16,437 nt of DNA from UBA1412 sp964609795 (GCA_964609795.1 CAZSTC010000048.1:1-16437), one strand, 5' to 3'. Counted from the stretch's first letter, positions 1-7,817 are shown. Numbers and translations: made by a program. Notes: generated by a model not told the origin, from the sequence alone.

Positions 1-26
1 TATCTGTGGTTCTCTGTTCCTTTTTT

Positions 27-56
27 ATTCGTGTCTCTTCGTGTTTATTCGTGGTT
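27..56. repeat. Three tandem 10-bp degenerate repeats (TTCGTGT core)
   Basis: Three consecutive decamers share the core TTCGTGT/TTCGTGG, at 28-34, 38-44 and 48-54, so the period is exactly 10 bp. They lie just beyond the stop of the minus-strand glycosidase-like gene, which ends at 89. The array runs close to the window edge, so more units may lie outside. It could be a dispersed intergenic repeat or part of a 3' regulatory region; nothing in the sequence decides between these. Confidence 0.6.
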
Positions 57-88
57 CCCGGTACCCCACACGGCACCCCGAGAGGAGT

Positions 89-3000
89 CTATTTTTTCGG
101 AGCGGGCTCGATACCAAAGAGGAGCTCATTGGCCCAGTGAATCGAGCCGGCATCGTGGAAGGTGAAAGGGTTTTCTCGGGAGGCGCTGCGTCCCTGGGGC
201 AATTCCCAGGCACGCTCACCGGCATTGACCCGATAGGAGAACTTGATCGGCTTGCCCTTCAACACTCTATCCCGTACCTCCGGAATCCGGCTCCAGGGGA
301 TCGCGCACTCGCAAAAACCGCCCCGGATAACGAGCCGGGCGTCATCGGCGAGCGGACCGCCATCGCGCGGCGAAACCGGCTGGCGCGGATAGAAATGTTT
401 ACGGGGAGCCTCCGGGCGGCTCAGGCAGAAGATTTCCGTTCCCCCGTCCCGGCAGAGGTTGAGGGCGAACTCGTAATCGCTGTCGGGGTAAGCGCCGGCC
501 AGGGGCACCGCTTCGGGCGCATAAGCTCTCAGGCCCTTCTTCTCCGGCGGAAGGACGTTGAAGGCGATCTGTACATTGTAGTTGCCGTTGCCCGAAGGCA
601 AATCCGGGGCCATGCGGTAGGAGAAGCGCCGCACTCCTGCAGGCCAGGAGAGCTCCGCTGAGCCATCCTTCACCGTTTGCGGGTAGAAGTAGCTCTCCTC
701 ATCGCGTGTAGAAAAACGGGGCATCGGCCGAAAGCCGGGAGTCCGGGCCGCAAAATAGAAATAGGCATCATCCCAAGCCACCCAGCCGCTCACCGTGTCG
801 CGCTCGGTCGCCAGAGGCCAATCCTTAAAAGGCTCATAAGGCGCGGCCGGATCGGGCGGAGCCAGAGGCGTAAAGGTCGAAACCGGCAGAATCTCTTTCC
901 AATCCTCGGGGTTTCCATCCAGCTCGGGCGTATGCCGCGCCAGCCACTGGACGTGGAGGGTCTCGGCGTGCTGGATATTCCCCTCGGGACTGCTCCAGGC
1001 GATAATCAGGGGGTAGTTATTGCCGTCGCGCTCCTGAGAAAGATGCGGCACAATCCGCATCTCGACCACCCGGGATTCATGTGGGCGCAGTTTGAGCTCA
1101 AAGGTTTCCTTCTCGAAAACAATCCCCGGGACCAACGCCTGGAGGCTCCCCTTCACGGTTTGATTCAGGACGTTGGAGACGCGGATTTTCAGGGTAGTTT
1201 TGGGCCTCAATACCGGAGCGGTGAAGTCATAGACGATAATTTCCACCGGGTCGACGTTGCGGATTTGCGCCTCTTTGATCGCTTTGAGCAACCGTTTGAA
1301 GGAGCCGCTGCGGCCGGTCGTCCTCAGAAAGTAGCCGCTGCCGTTGAGCGGAAGGGTAATCCGGGACGCCACGCTCTGGAGCGGGTTGCCGTAGAAATCA
1401 TAAACACGGAATTCATCCCGTGGATTCTCGATGGAAAAGCTGGCACCGGGATTGATCTTCACCGAGCGGAAGGGGGTCCGGTCCGGAGGAAGACTCTCTT
1501 TCAAATCTCCGACCACGACGACGGTTCCATCCCCGGGATGGATTTTACCCGTGGGCACCCCGTCTCGATAGACTTGCGAGCCTTCAAAGACGAAGACCCA
1601 GGGCAACCCGTTTTTGAAGAGAATTTCCCGGAATGAGCGTCCGCCGATCCATTTCTGAGCCGCGGCCACTGCGGCTGCCGGTGCCCATACCTGCGCCACG
1701 CCCCCGGCCGTTTTTTCCACATCTGACGAAGCTGCCAGAGGGGTCTCGGGCGATTTTTCCGGAGTCAGGAGGGAGCTCGCATGGAGTCCGGCGCCTGTCC
1801 GCACAAAGCCGCCGGCTCTCCGAACGGCCCAGAGCGCCGCGATCTCTTCTTCACTCCGGAGCCGCGCGCCGCCCGAATTCCAGAAGCGCACCGGACCCCG
1901 GGGGCTTTTGCGTCCGCTCAGGAGAGGATTCTGCGCCAGCTCAGGGGCCGGCGAGAAGTCCTCGGTGTTGATAAAATCCAGATCGCTCAGAAATCCAGTC
2001 CCACCCTCGAGCAAAAGGCTCTCACCCACCAGAGCCGAGCGGCCCGAAGCGCCCACCAGGGTTTTAACGCCCGCGCTCTCTCGAGCCTCTATGACGGCCC
2101 GGCTCATCGCGCGGTAGGCCTCCTGAAACCGGGGAATATCGCTCCGCCAGCCTGCAAAATTCTCGCCCGCCACCGGTCCGTCCACCTCCAGCTCCAGAGC
2201 CTGGATAGTCCCCAGCGGCCAGCCGTAGCGGCACAGGAGTTCACGCCAATACTGGCCCCAGGTTTCATCAAAAGAACTCATCCAGGAGTTATCCCGGGGA
2301 CCTTCCGCGAGCAGAGTATTCTCCGGGCTCAGCCAGGGACGCTCCCGTCCCAGAGGCAGAGCCGAAGCCGGCAAGCTTCCGCCGCCCACGTTCAGGAGCA
2401 GGCTCACATCGTTCTCAAAGGCCCATTGCGCATAGTCTTCCCGGAAAAGATTGTAGCCCGTCTCCAGCCGGGCACCCTTGATCCCGAGCTTCCAGAAGGC
2501 ATTGAAAACGACCTGGGAAAGCTCCAGGCTTGAATCCAGATCCACCGCGAACCCCGGCTCAAAGACCGTCCCAAAATCTGCCTTAAGAACACGCACCACC
2601 GATGCGCCAAAGGCCCGGCCTCTCCCCTCGAGCTCCAGAACCAGAAGGTATCCGCCAAAGAGCTCGCCGATTTCGGGGGTAAAGGTCACGTATGCTCCTT
2701 CAGCCGGAATCTGCGCCTCTATTTGAGTCGTGCCCTGCTTCTCGATCAAAAAAATCACTGGCTGATCGGGCGCTTCCGGGCGCATACGGGTTCCGTAGCG
2801 GTTGACCTCGAGCTTTACGGCTCCGCGATAAGGGGTTTCGGGTTTGATGAAAAACGTGAAGGTGGCCCCTTCTCCGGGCCCCAGGATATTGGCGCTGGCA
2901 GAGCAGGCACTTTGGGCAACGCTCCAGCCCTGCGCATTGAGCCCAAAAGCCTGTTCAAAATTCGCCATTTTCCGACCCGCGAATTCCGGAGCCGGGCTGA

Positions 3001-3130
3001 AACTCTGCGCCGATAAATTCCCTTCGGCCCAACCGACCCAGAACAGGAGGAGAAGAGCCCACAGCCCGACTCCCTCCGCATTGCGGAAAAATCTCTCTCG
3101 CCTTTTCATGTTGCGTGAATTCAACTTCAT
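89..3130 (-). CDS. Secreted multidomain glycosidase-like protein with CBM9-like C-terminus
   Basis: This is a 1013-residue exported protein. The N-terminus has a basic stretch followed by a hydrophobic segment (about residues 21-34) and a likely cleavage site near AQS (41-43). Apparent layout: a beta-rich domain about 60-185; a region about 190-450 that reads like a degenerate (beta/alpha)8 glycosidase barrel; a small beta domain about 500-605; an Ig/NEW3-like domain about 625-725; and a C-terminal domain about 733-1005. The last opens with ELDGNPEDW and continues with WVAWDDAYFYFAAR, as CBM9-like sugar-binding domains do. The usual acid/base Asn-Glu-Pro of clan GH-A barrels is not visible; the equivalent place may be ALELEVDGP (311-319). 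The start at 3130 has GGAGG only 2 bases upstream, so Met8 at 3109 is an alternative. It is divergent from the GH43-type gene, which fits a shared role in polysaccharide or glycoconjugate use. The domain calls are by eye, and activity is uncertain. Confidence 0.8.
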   Translation of the reverse strand: MKLNSRNMKRRERFFRNAEGVGLWALLLLFWVGWAEGNLSAQSFSPAPEFAGRKMANFEQAFGLNAQGWSVAQSACSASANILGPGEGATFTFFIKPETPYRGAVKLEVNRYGTRMRPEAPDQPVIFLIEKQGTTQIEAQIPAEGAYVTFTPEIGELFGGYLLVLELEGRGRAFGASVVRVLKADFGTVFEPGFAVDLDSSLELSQVVFNAFWKLGIKGARLETGYNLFREDYAQWAFENDVSLLLNVGGGSLPASALPLGRERPWLSPENTLLAEGPRDNSWMSSFDETWGQYWRELLCRYGWPLGTIQALELEVDGPVAGENFAGWRSDIPRFQEAYRAMSRAVIEARESAGVKTLVGASGRSALVGESLLLEGGTGFLSDLDFINTEDFSPAPELAQNPLLSGRKSPRGPVRFWNSGGARLRSEEEIAALWAVRRAGGFVRTGAGLHASSLLTPEKSPETPLAASSDVEKTAGGVAQVWAPAAAVAAAQKWIGGRSFREILFKNGLPWVFVFEGSQVYRDGVPTGKIHPGDGTVVVVGDLKESLPPDRTPFRSVKINPGASFSIENPRDEFRVYDFYGNPLQSVASRITLPLNGSGYFLRTTGRSGSFKRLLKAIKEAQIRNVDPVEIIVYDFTAPVLRPKTTLKIRVSNVLNQTVKGSLQALVPGIVFEKETFELKLRPHESRVVEMRIVPHLSQERDGNNYPLIIAWSSPEGNIQHAETLHVQWLARHTPELDGNPEDWKEILPVSTFTPLAPPDPAAPYEPFKDWPLATERDTVSGWVAWDDAYFYFAARTPGFRPMPRFSTRDEESYFYPQTVKDGSAELSWPAGVRRFSYRMAPDLPSGNGNYNVQIAFNVLPPEKKGLRAYAPEAVPLAGAYPDSDYEFALNLCRDGGTEIFCLSRPEAPRKHFYPRQPVSPRDGGPLADDARLVIRGGFCECAIPWSRIPEVRDRVLKGKPIKFSYRVNAGERAWELPQGRSASRENPFTFHDAGSIHWANELLFGIEPAPKK

Positions 3131-3255
3131 GACCTCCGGAGGCAGCTCTTGACCTCTTCCTTTTCGGCCAAAGGGTGAGCCAAAACGCTTTTTTTGTCAA
3201 AGGTTCATCAGAGTTTTCTCTTGGAATGTGCGCCGCCAGACTCGATAATAAGGCC
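3131..3255. promoter_or_regulatory. Divergent intergenic region between two secreted glycan enzymes
   Basis: This 125-bp gap separates the starts of the 1013-residue glycosidase-like protein (minus) and the GH43-type hydrolase (plus), so it must carry both promoters. A TTGTCA at 3194-3199 could be a -35 for the plus strand, but no convincing -10 follows at normal spacing. The sharing of one control region is inferred from the layout only. Confidence 0.4.
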
Positions 3256-4266
3256 ATGTGGAATAAAGCGAAAAAGTTGTTCGTTTCACTCGGATCCCTC
3301 TCTCTTTTAACGGCTTTCTTGGGGGCTGGTTCGCTCCCTGCCGCTGAGCCCGGGCAAACTATCCCGCTGGCCGACCCGACCATTTTCCAGGATAAGGGGA
3401 CCTATTACCTTTACGGGACAGGGGTGCTGCCGGGCTCCGGGCACGATGGATTCCTGGTCTATACTTCCAAAGACCTCAAGAACTGGGAGGGTCCGGCTGG
3501 TGCGACCAAGGGCTTCGCGCTGGTCAAGGGCGATGTCTTCGGCACAAAAGGATTCTGGGCTCCGCAGATTTTCCGCTATCAGGACCGCTACTGGATGGCC
3601 TACACCGCCAATGAATGCATCGCGCTGGCCACGGCTGAGAGTCCCCTGGGTCCCTTCAAACAGAAAAAGCTGGAGAAGCTCCCGGCTGATCTTCTTCAGA
3701 TTGACCCCTTTATCTTCTTCGACGATGACGGCAAAATCTACTTCTACCACGTCCGGCTAGACCGCGGCAACCGCATTTACGTCGCCGAAATGGAGCCCGA
3801 TCTCTCCGGAATCAAAAAGGAGACCCTCCGCGAATGTATCTCCACCAGGATGGATTCCTGGGAAAATGTCCGCAATAACGATTACGGCGTGGCTGAAGGG
3901 CCGACCGTCATCAAACGCGATGGAGTGTACTACCTCTTCTACTCGGCAAATGACTATCGCTATGTGGAATATGCCGTCGGTTACGCCACGGCGAGCTCAC
4001 CCCTGGGCCCCTGGAGCCGCTATGAAGGCAACCCGATTCTGAGCCGCAAAAACGTGGGACAGAACGGTACCGGTCACGGCGATATTCTCACCGACCCGGA
4101 GGGCAAGCTCCTCTACGTCTTCCATACTCATAAATCCGAAAATGAAGTGCATCCCCGAAAATCGGCCGTGATCAATCTGGTCGCGGAGGAAAAAGAGGGC
4201 AAAACGGTTTTCAGCGTGAAAGACGAGAGCTTCCGCTTTCTCCTGAAGAAGGAGTCCTCCCGATAA
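3256..4266 (+). CDS. Secreted glycoside hydrolase, GH43-like five-bladed beta-propeller
   Basis: This 336-residue protein has a Sec signal peptide (hydrophobic 8-28, cleavage likely after LPAA, 27-30). The mature part has the GH43/GH117-type propeller pattern: LADPTIF with candidate base Asp40, WAPQIF at 101-106, QIDPFIF with candidate pKa-modulating Asp150, and VAEGPTV with candidate acid Glu214. Repeated blade motifs such as YYLYGT, YWMAYT and YYLFYSA are present, and GTGHGDI at 271-277 supplies the His often seen near the metal site. Family members cleave arabinosyl, xylosyl or galactosyl linkages outside the cytoplasm; the substrate here cannot be read from sequence. The frame is open upstream to 3175, but Met at 3256 gives the clean signal peptide, with AAGG just upstream at unusually short spacing. 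It is divergent from the large glycosidase-like gene and converges with rpoN. Confidence 0.9.
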   Translation: MWNKAKKLFVSLGSLSLLTAFLGAGSLPAAEPGQTIPLADPTIFQDKGTYYLYGTGVLPGSGHDGFLVYTSKDLKNWEGPAGATKGFALVKGDVFGTKGFWAPQIFRYQDRYWMAYTANECIALATAESPLGPFKQKKLEKLPADLLQIDPFIFFDDDGKIYFYHVRLDRGNRIYVAEMEPDLSGIKKETLRECISTRMDSWENVRNNDYGVAEGPTVIKRDGVYYLFYSANDYRYVEYAVGYATASSPLGPWSRYEGNPILSRKNVGQNGTGHGDILTDPEGKLLYVFHTHKSENEVHPRKSAVINLVAEEKEGKTVFSVKDESFRFLLKKESSR

Positions 4267-4274
4267 GGCGCTTT

Positions 4275-5765
4275 TTAGAAGCTCTTGCGCTGGGAAGAGG
4301 GCAAAATCCCAAGCTCCGAGCGGTATTTGGCCAGAGTGCGGCGGGCTACATGGATGCCCTTTTTCTCGAAGGCCTCGACCAACTGCTGATCCGAAAGCGG
4401 GTTGGATTTATCCTCTCCGGAAATCATCTCAGACAAGGTGGTTTTGACCTTGATGTTCGAGACGCCTTCGGGGGTATCGCTTTTGAGCTTGCTGCTGAAG
4501 AAATAGCGCATCTCAAAGACTCCCTGGGGCGTCTGCATGTATTTGCCCGAGACGGCACGGCCAACGGTCGTCTCATGCAGTCCGGTCACTTCAGCGACTT
4601 TGGACATCGTCAGCGGGACTAACCCTCTGGGGCCGACCCTCATAAATTCGGATTGGAAAGAGAGAATCGCTTCGGCGATTTTGCGAATCGTCCGCTGCCG
4701 CTGAGCCAGAGAAGTGATGAAGAAGCGCCCGGAACGGATTTTCTCCTGAATGTAGCTGCGGGTCTCCTTGGAATCGCTCGAGCCGATCATCTCCTTGTAC
4801 ATGGGGTTAATCTTGAGCCGCGGCAGGAGGTCATCATTCATGGTGACTTTGTACTCACCCTCATCATCCTCTTTTACAAAAACTTCCGGGACAACATAGA
4901 GATTCGAAACCGAATAGAAGGGCCTGCCCGGCTTGGGCTCCAATCGGGCAATATGCCGAGCCGCCTCGCTCACCTCTTCGACTGAGACCTTATTCTTGCG
5001 GGCGATCTCGGGGTATTTCTTGCCCCCAAGCGCCTCCAAATGCCCGTGGACGATTTTCCACTCCAGTGAATCCTTCATGCCGGCGCGTGCGAGCTGGATG
5101 AGCAGGCATTGGCGCAAATCGCGAGCGCCCACGCCGACCGGCTCCATATTCTCGTGCAGGAGCTGCAGGCCCCGCTTGATCTCTTCCGGGGAAAGATTGG
5201 TGGAAATCACCAGCTCGGCAGGCTTGGCCCGCAGATACCCCTGCTCGTCAATGAAGCCGACCAGGAGAACCAGGACTTCCCGCTCCCGCTCGGTAATGTC
5301 CAGGAGGTCAACCTGCTCCAGGAGATACTCCTGCAAAGATTGCTCGGTCGGAATGGAGTTGAAAAAAAACTGCCGCTTCTCTTCATCGACCGTGGTGGAG
5401 GAATGAGTCCGCTGGTCGCCCTGGAGGAAATACTCCTTCCAGCCTTCACCCTGCTCGGCCAAGCGCTCCATCTGCTCTCCATAGGCATCGGCAGAACCGG
5501 AAACCTCCGGGCCGGAATCGAAATCACGGTTTCCGGAAGAATCTGAAGGCAAATCGGTTGTGGGAGAAGACGCCCCCGCCGTGCGACCGGTTTCCGCAGA
5601 AGGTCCCTCTTCCATTTCGAGGACCGGATTGCGCTCCAATTCCTCGTTGACCTTGCTCTTGAGCTCCAGAACGGGGGTCGCCAATAAAACCAATGACTCC
5701 TGCAACTGAGGCGCGATTACTTGCGCCAGAGCAGTCTTCATTGTCAGTTTCATTTCTCGCCCCAT
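4275..5765 (-). CDS. rpoN: RNA polymerase sigma-54 factor
   Basis: This is a 496-residue sigma-54 factor, which directs RNA polymerase to -24/-12 promoters and needs an AAA+ activator to open DNA. All three regions are visible. Region I is at about 1-50, with the pattern APQLQESLVLLATPVLEL and ELERNPVLEM. An acidic, Ser-rich linker spans about 50-130. The core-binding domain covers about 133-330, including GVGARDL (211-217) and LEPKPGRPF (275-283). The DNA-binding helix-turn-helix is around 385-405 (MSKVAEVTGLHETTVGRAVS), and the RpoN box ARRTLAKYR is at 474-482. The length is normal for the family. Met5 (5753) is an alternative start that would begin MKLTMKT; neither start has a strong ribosome site. 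The stop lies 8 bp from the convergent GH43-like gene. No activator protein is encoded in the window. Confidence 0.97.
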   Translation of the reverse strand: MGREMKLTMKTALAQVIAPQLQESLVLLATPVLELKSKVNEELERNPVLEMEEGPSAETGRTAGASSPTTDLPSDSSGNRDFDSGPEVSGSADAYGEQMERLAEQGEGWKEYFLQGDQRTHSSTTVDEEKRQFFFNSIPTEQSLQEYLLEQVDLLDITEREREVLVLLVGFIDEQGYLRAKPAELVISTNLSPEEIKRGLQLLHENMEPVGVGARDLRQCLLIQLARAGMKDSLEWKIVHGHLEALGGKKYPEIARKNKVSVEEVSEAARHIARLEPKPGRPFYSVSNLYVVPEVFVKEDDEGEYKVTMNDDLLPRLKINPMYKEMIGSSDSKETRSYIQEKIRSGRFFITSLAQRQRTIRKIAEAILSFQSEFMRVGPRGLVPLTMSKVAEVTGLHETTVGRAVSGKYMQTPQGVFEMRYFFSSKLKSDTPEGVSNIKVKTTLSEMISGEDKSNPLSDQQLVEAFEKKGIHVARRTLAKYRSELGILPSSQRKSF

Positions 5766-5790
5766 ACAATTCTCAACCCGGAAGTGAATA

Positions 5791-5806
5791 TGGCATATTT
5801 TCTGCT
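5791..5806 (+). promoter_or_regulatory. Candidate sigma-54 (-24/-12) promoter facing the first Gfo gene
   Basis: TGGCAT at 5791-5796 and CTGCT at 5802-5806 place the invariant GG (5792-5793) and GC (5804-5805) exactly 10 bases apart, as in sigma-54 promoters (consensus TGGCAC-N5-TTGCW). It lies 26 bp behind the rpoN start and points towards the oxidoreductase at 5979. The match is imperfect, so chance is quite possible. Confidence 0.3.
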
Positions 5807-5874
5807 GTCCCGCAACTTCAGAGGTTATTTTTTGATGGAGGCACCGGATTTCCAGGCCGTTCCGAAGAGTAATC

Positions 5875-5903
5875 TTGACTTAGAGACAGAATAAATCTCT
5901 ACT
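5875..5903 (+). promoter_or_regulatory. Candidate sigma-70 promoter for first Gfo oxidoreductase
   Basis: TTGACT at 5875-5880 is followed after 17 bases by TCTACT at 5898-5903. The same TTGACTTA string begins the promoter-like sequence before the second Gfo gene, which supports it. The untranslated leader would be about 70 nt. Confidence 0.4.
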
Positions 5904-5978
5904 GGTCGGAGACTCTGGTTGTGGCTTACAGCTCCGCAAGAGCCTTGGACAAAGAATACAGGTTTTAACAGAAACGTT

Positions 5979-7352
5979 ATGAAACAAAAATATACATACG
6001 GTATGGGCCGCCGCAGCTTCCTCAAAACGGCTGCGCTGGCAACTCTGGGCACTACCCTATCGGCTCCTTATGTCATGCGGGCTGAGGGACCCTCCAAGCT
6101 GAAGATCGCCATCATCGGCGCCGGCGGCAAGGGCAAAAGCGATGCCGACAACATGAAGGGTGAGGATATCGTCGCCATTTGCGACGCTGATGACAGAAGG
6201 TGTGAAGCTCTTCGCAAAGAGCTGCCCAATGTCCCCTACTATCGCGATTACCGGGTATTGCTCGAGAAGGTAAAAGACCTGGATGCGGTGGTCGTTTCCA
6301 CGCCCGATCATCATCATGCCCTGGCCGCCATGCTGGCCATCGAGAGAGGTCTCCATGCCTATGTGCAGAAGCCGCTGGTACACTCCGTTTTTGAAGCGCG
6401 TCAGCTCCGTGCAGCCGCTGCACGCAAGAAAGTCGCCACCCAGATGGGCAACCAGGGCTCAGCCGAGAACGGTCTGCGCCGCGCCGTCGAGTGCGTCCAA
6501 GCCGGGATTATCGGCCCCGTCCGCCAGGTCCATGTCTGGTCCAACCGTCCGGTTTGGCCCCAGGGGATCAAAGACCCGCTGCCGAAGGCTGAAATTCCTG
6601 CCGGTTTGAACTGGGACCTCTGGCTGGGACCGGCCCCCGAGCGCGAATACGGCAATGGTTATCTGCCGTTCAACTGGCGCGGCTGGTACGACTACGGCAC
6701 CGGCGCACTGGGCGACATGGCCTGCCATACGGCCAACATGCCTTTCCGTGCCCTGAAGCTCGGTTACCCCACCAGCGTCATCGCCGAGGCGGTAGACGGC
6801 GCCAACAGCCAGACCTATCCGAATAAATCCCGGATCAAATTTGAATTCCCCGAGCGCGAAGGCCTGCCTCCGGTCACCTTCTATTGGTATGACGGAAGCT
6901 GGAAACCGAGCCCCGAGATCACGGCCGATATCAGCGAGCTGCTCGAGAAGGTTCCCGGTTCGGGTTGCCTCTTAATCGGCGACAAGGGCCAGATCTTCTC
7001 CCCGGACGATTACGGCGCAAAGTTCTACCTCAAGCTCAAAGACGACGCTGAGTTCAAAGCCAGCAACAACCACGAAGCGGCCAAGACCGAGGTCATCCCG
7101 GTGAGCATCCCGCGCTCCATCGGTCATTACAAGGAGTGGCTTGCAGCCTGTAAGGGCGGCGCCCCGGCCTATTCGAATTTCGACATCGCGGCCTACCTGA
7201 CCGAAATCATCCTCCTGGGCTGCCTGGCCATCCGTCTGGGTGAAGGCAAGCTCATGGAATGGGACGGCCCGAACATGAAGTCGCCCAATTGCCCGGAAGT
7301 CTCCGCATTCGTCAAACGCGAGTACCGCAAGGGCTGGAACTGGAGTGCATAG
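5979..7352 (+). CDS. Tat-exported Gfo/Idh/MocA family oxidoreductase (copy 1)
   Basis: This 457-residue NAD(P)-dependent oxidoreductase probably acts on sugars or their derivatives in the periplasm. A Tat signal (GRRSFLKTAALATLG, 10-24) precedes a cleavage site near SAPYVMRAEG. The Rossmann domain has IIGAGGKGKSDA (45-56), then the acidic CDADDR (68-73) and VVSTPDHHHA (105-114). The conserved Glu-Lys-Pro of the family reads Gln130-Lys131-Pro132 here. TQMGNQGSAENGLRR and HVWSNRPVW are typical of the exported PVC subgroup, and GDMACH gives the Asp246/His250 pair that usually completes the active site. The C-terminal half carries the substrate-binding sheet. The start is chosen at 5979 because the upstream extension to 5919 would bury the Tat motif. 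It is about four-fifths identical by eye to copy 2, and both are probably duplicates. The substrate is unknown. A terminator follows at 7404. Confidence 0.95.
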   Translation: MKQKYTYGMGRRSFLKTAALATLGTTLSAPYVMRAEGPSKLKIAIIGAGGKGKSDADNMKGEDIVAICDADDRRCEALRKELPNVPYYRDYRVLLEKVKDLDAVVVSTPDHHHALAAMLAIERGLHAYVQKPLVHSVFEARQLRAAAARKKVATQMGNQGSAENGLRRAVECVQAGIIGPVRQVHVWSNRPVWPQGIKDPLPKAEIPAGLNWDLWLGPAPEREYGNGYLPFNWRGWYDYGTGALGDMACHTANMPFRALKLGYPTSVIAEAVDGANSQTYPNKSRIKFEFPEREGLPPVTFYWYDGSWKPSPEITADISELLEKVPGSGCLLIGDKGQIFSPDDYGAKFYLKLKDDAEFKASNNHEAAKTEVIPVSIPRSIGHYKEWLAACKGGAPAYSNFDIAAYLTEIILLGCLAIRLGEGKLMEWDGPNMKSPNCPEVSAFVKREYRKGWNWSA

Positions 7353-7403
7353 ACACAGATTTCGTTCTGTCTTCATTATAGATTGAGAGAACGTGTTACC
7401 AAG

Positions 7404-7434
7404 GGGCTCCCTGAGTTGGGAGCCCTCCTTCTTT
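7404..7434 (+). terminator. Rho-independent terminator after Gfo copy 1
   Basis: A perfect 8-bp GC-rich stem, GGGCTCCC (7404-7411) and GGGAGCCC (7418-7425), has a 6-nt loop and is followed by a pyrimidine-rich tail with TTCTTTT. It lies 51 bp after the stop codon of copy 1. Confidence 0.8.
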
Positions 7435-7546
7435 TGTAGAAAGGAACGTCGTGGGACTTGGGCGATAGAGGAGATAGCGAGACCGCGCCTCAGCGGAATT
7501 CCCCCCGGTTTACTGAATGTCGCGGAAGGGAAAAAGGTCCTTTAGT

Positions 7547-7618
7547 GAGTTTGTGTATCGTCTAATTACCACAAAAGGTTTTGTGTATCGTAAAAGCCGT
7601 TTTACGATACACAAACTC
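7547..7618. repeat. Perfect inverted repeat plus a third copy, TTTGTGTATCGT family
   Basis: The arm TTTGTGTATCGTAAAA (7580-7595) and its exact complement TTTTACGATACACAAA (7600-7615) form a 16-bp perfect hairpin with a GCCG loop. A further copy, GAGTTTGTGTATCGT (7547-7561), is the exact inverse complement of 7604-7618, so the outer pair is also perfect over 15 bp. The repeat ends 27 bp before the N run. It could be the tip of a transposon or MITE, or an operator; no T-run follows, which speaks against a terminator. Confidence 0.8.
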
Positions 7619-7645
7619 TGAGGGGCACAATTTATGGCTCGAAGC

Positions 7646-7745
7646 NNNNNNNNNNNNNNNNNNNNNNNNNNNNNNNNNNNNNNNNNNNNNNNNNNNNNNN
7701 NNNNNNNNNNNNNNNNNNNNNNNNNNNNNNNNNNNNNNNNNNNNN
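7646..7745. other. Assembly gap (100 N)
   Basis: There are exactly 100 undetermined bases, the usual filler for a scaffold join of unknown length. It lies next to an inverted repeat and between two near-identical genes, both of which break assemblies. Contents cannot be inferred. Confidence 0.99.
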
Positions 7746-7788
7746 CTCTCTTTTGCCCGAAAAAGTTTTATTCCCGCTTGGAGCGCGC

Positions 7789-7817
7789 TTGACTTACCCC
7801 TTCCAAATATATAAACT
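7789..7817 (+). promoter_or_regulatory. Candidate sigma-70 promoter for second Gfo oxidoreductase
   Basis: TTGACT at 7789-7794 has a 17-base spacer and TAAACT at 7812-7817, within an AT-rich TATATAAACT. The leader to the start codon at 7920 would be about 95 nt. Confidence 0.6.

Noticed and set aside
41..2726. Series of plus-strand ORFs opposite the large secreted protein (for example 41-661, 677-1636, 1781-2533).
   Set aside because: They lie antisense to one continuous 1013-codon gene with a signal peptide and domain structure. They are Arg/Pro-rich shadow frames typical of GC-rich DNA, with no family features.
2891..2910. TGGCAG...GGCAC-like sigma-54 element inside the large secreted gene.
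   Set aside because: The GG/GC spacing is wrong and it lies within coding sequence.
5825..6052. Minus-strand ORF with a near-identical counterpart near 7996, suggesting a conserved small protein.
   Set aside because: The shared peptide is simply the reverse strand of the conserved Tat-signal coding region of the two Gfo copies.
7580..7615. Inverted repeat as a CRISPR or Rho-independent terminator.
   Set aside because: There are only three copies with irregular spacing, no spacers of constant length and no T-run after the hairpin; copy 1 already has a terminator at 7404.
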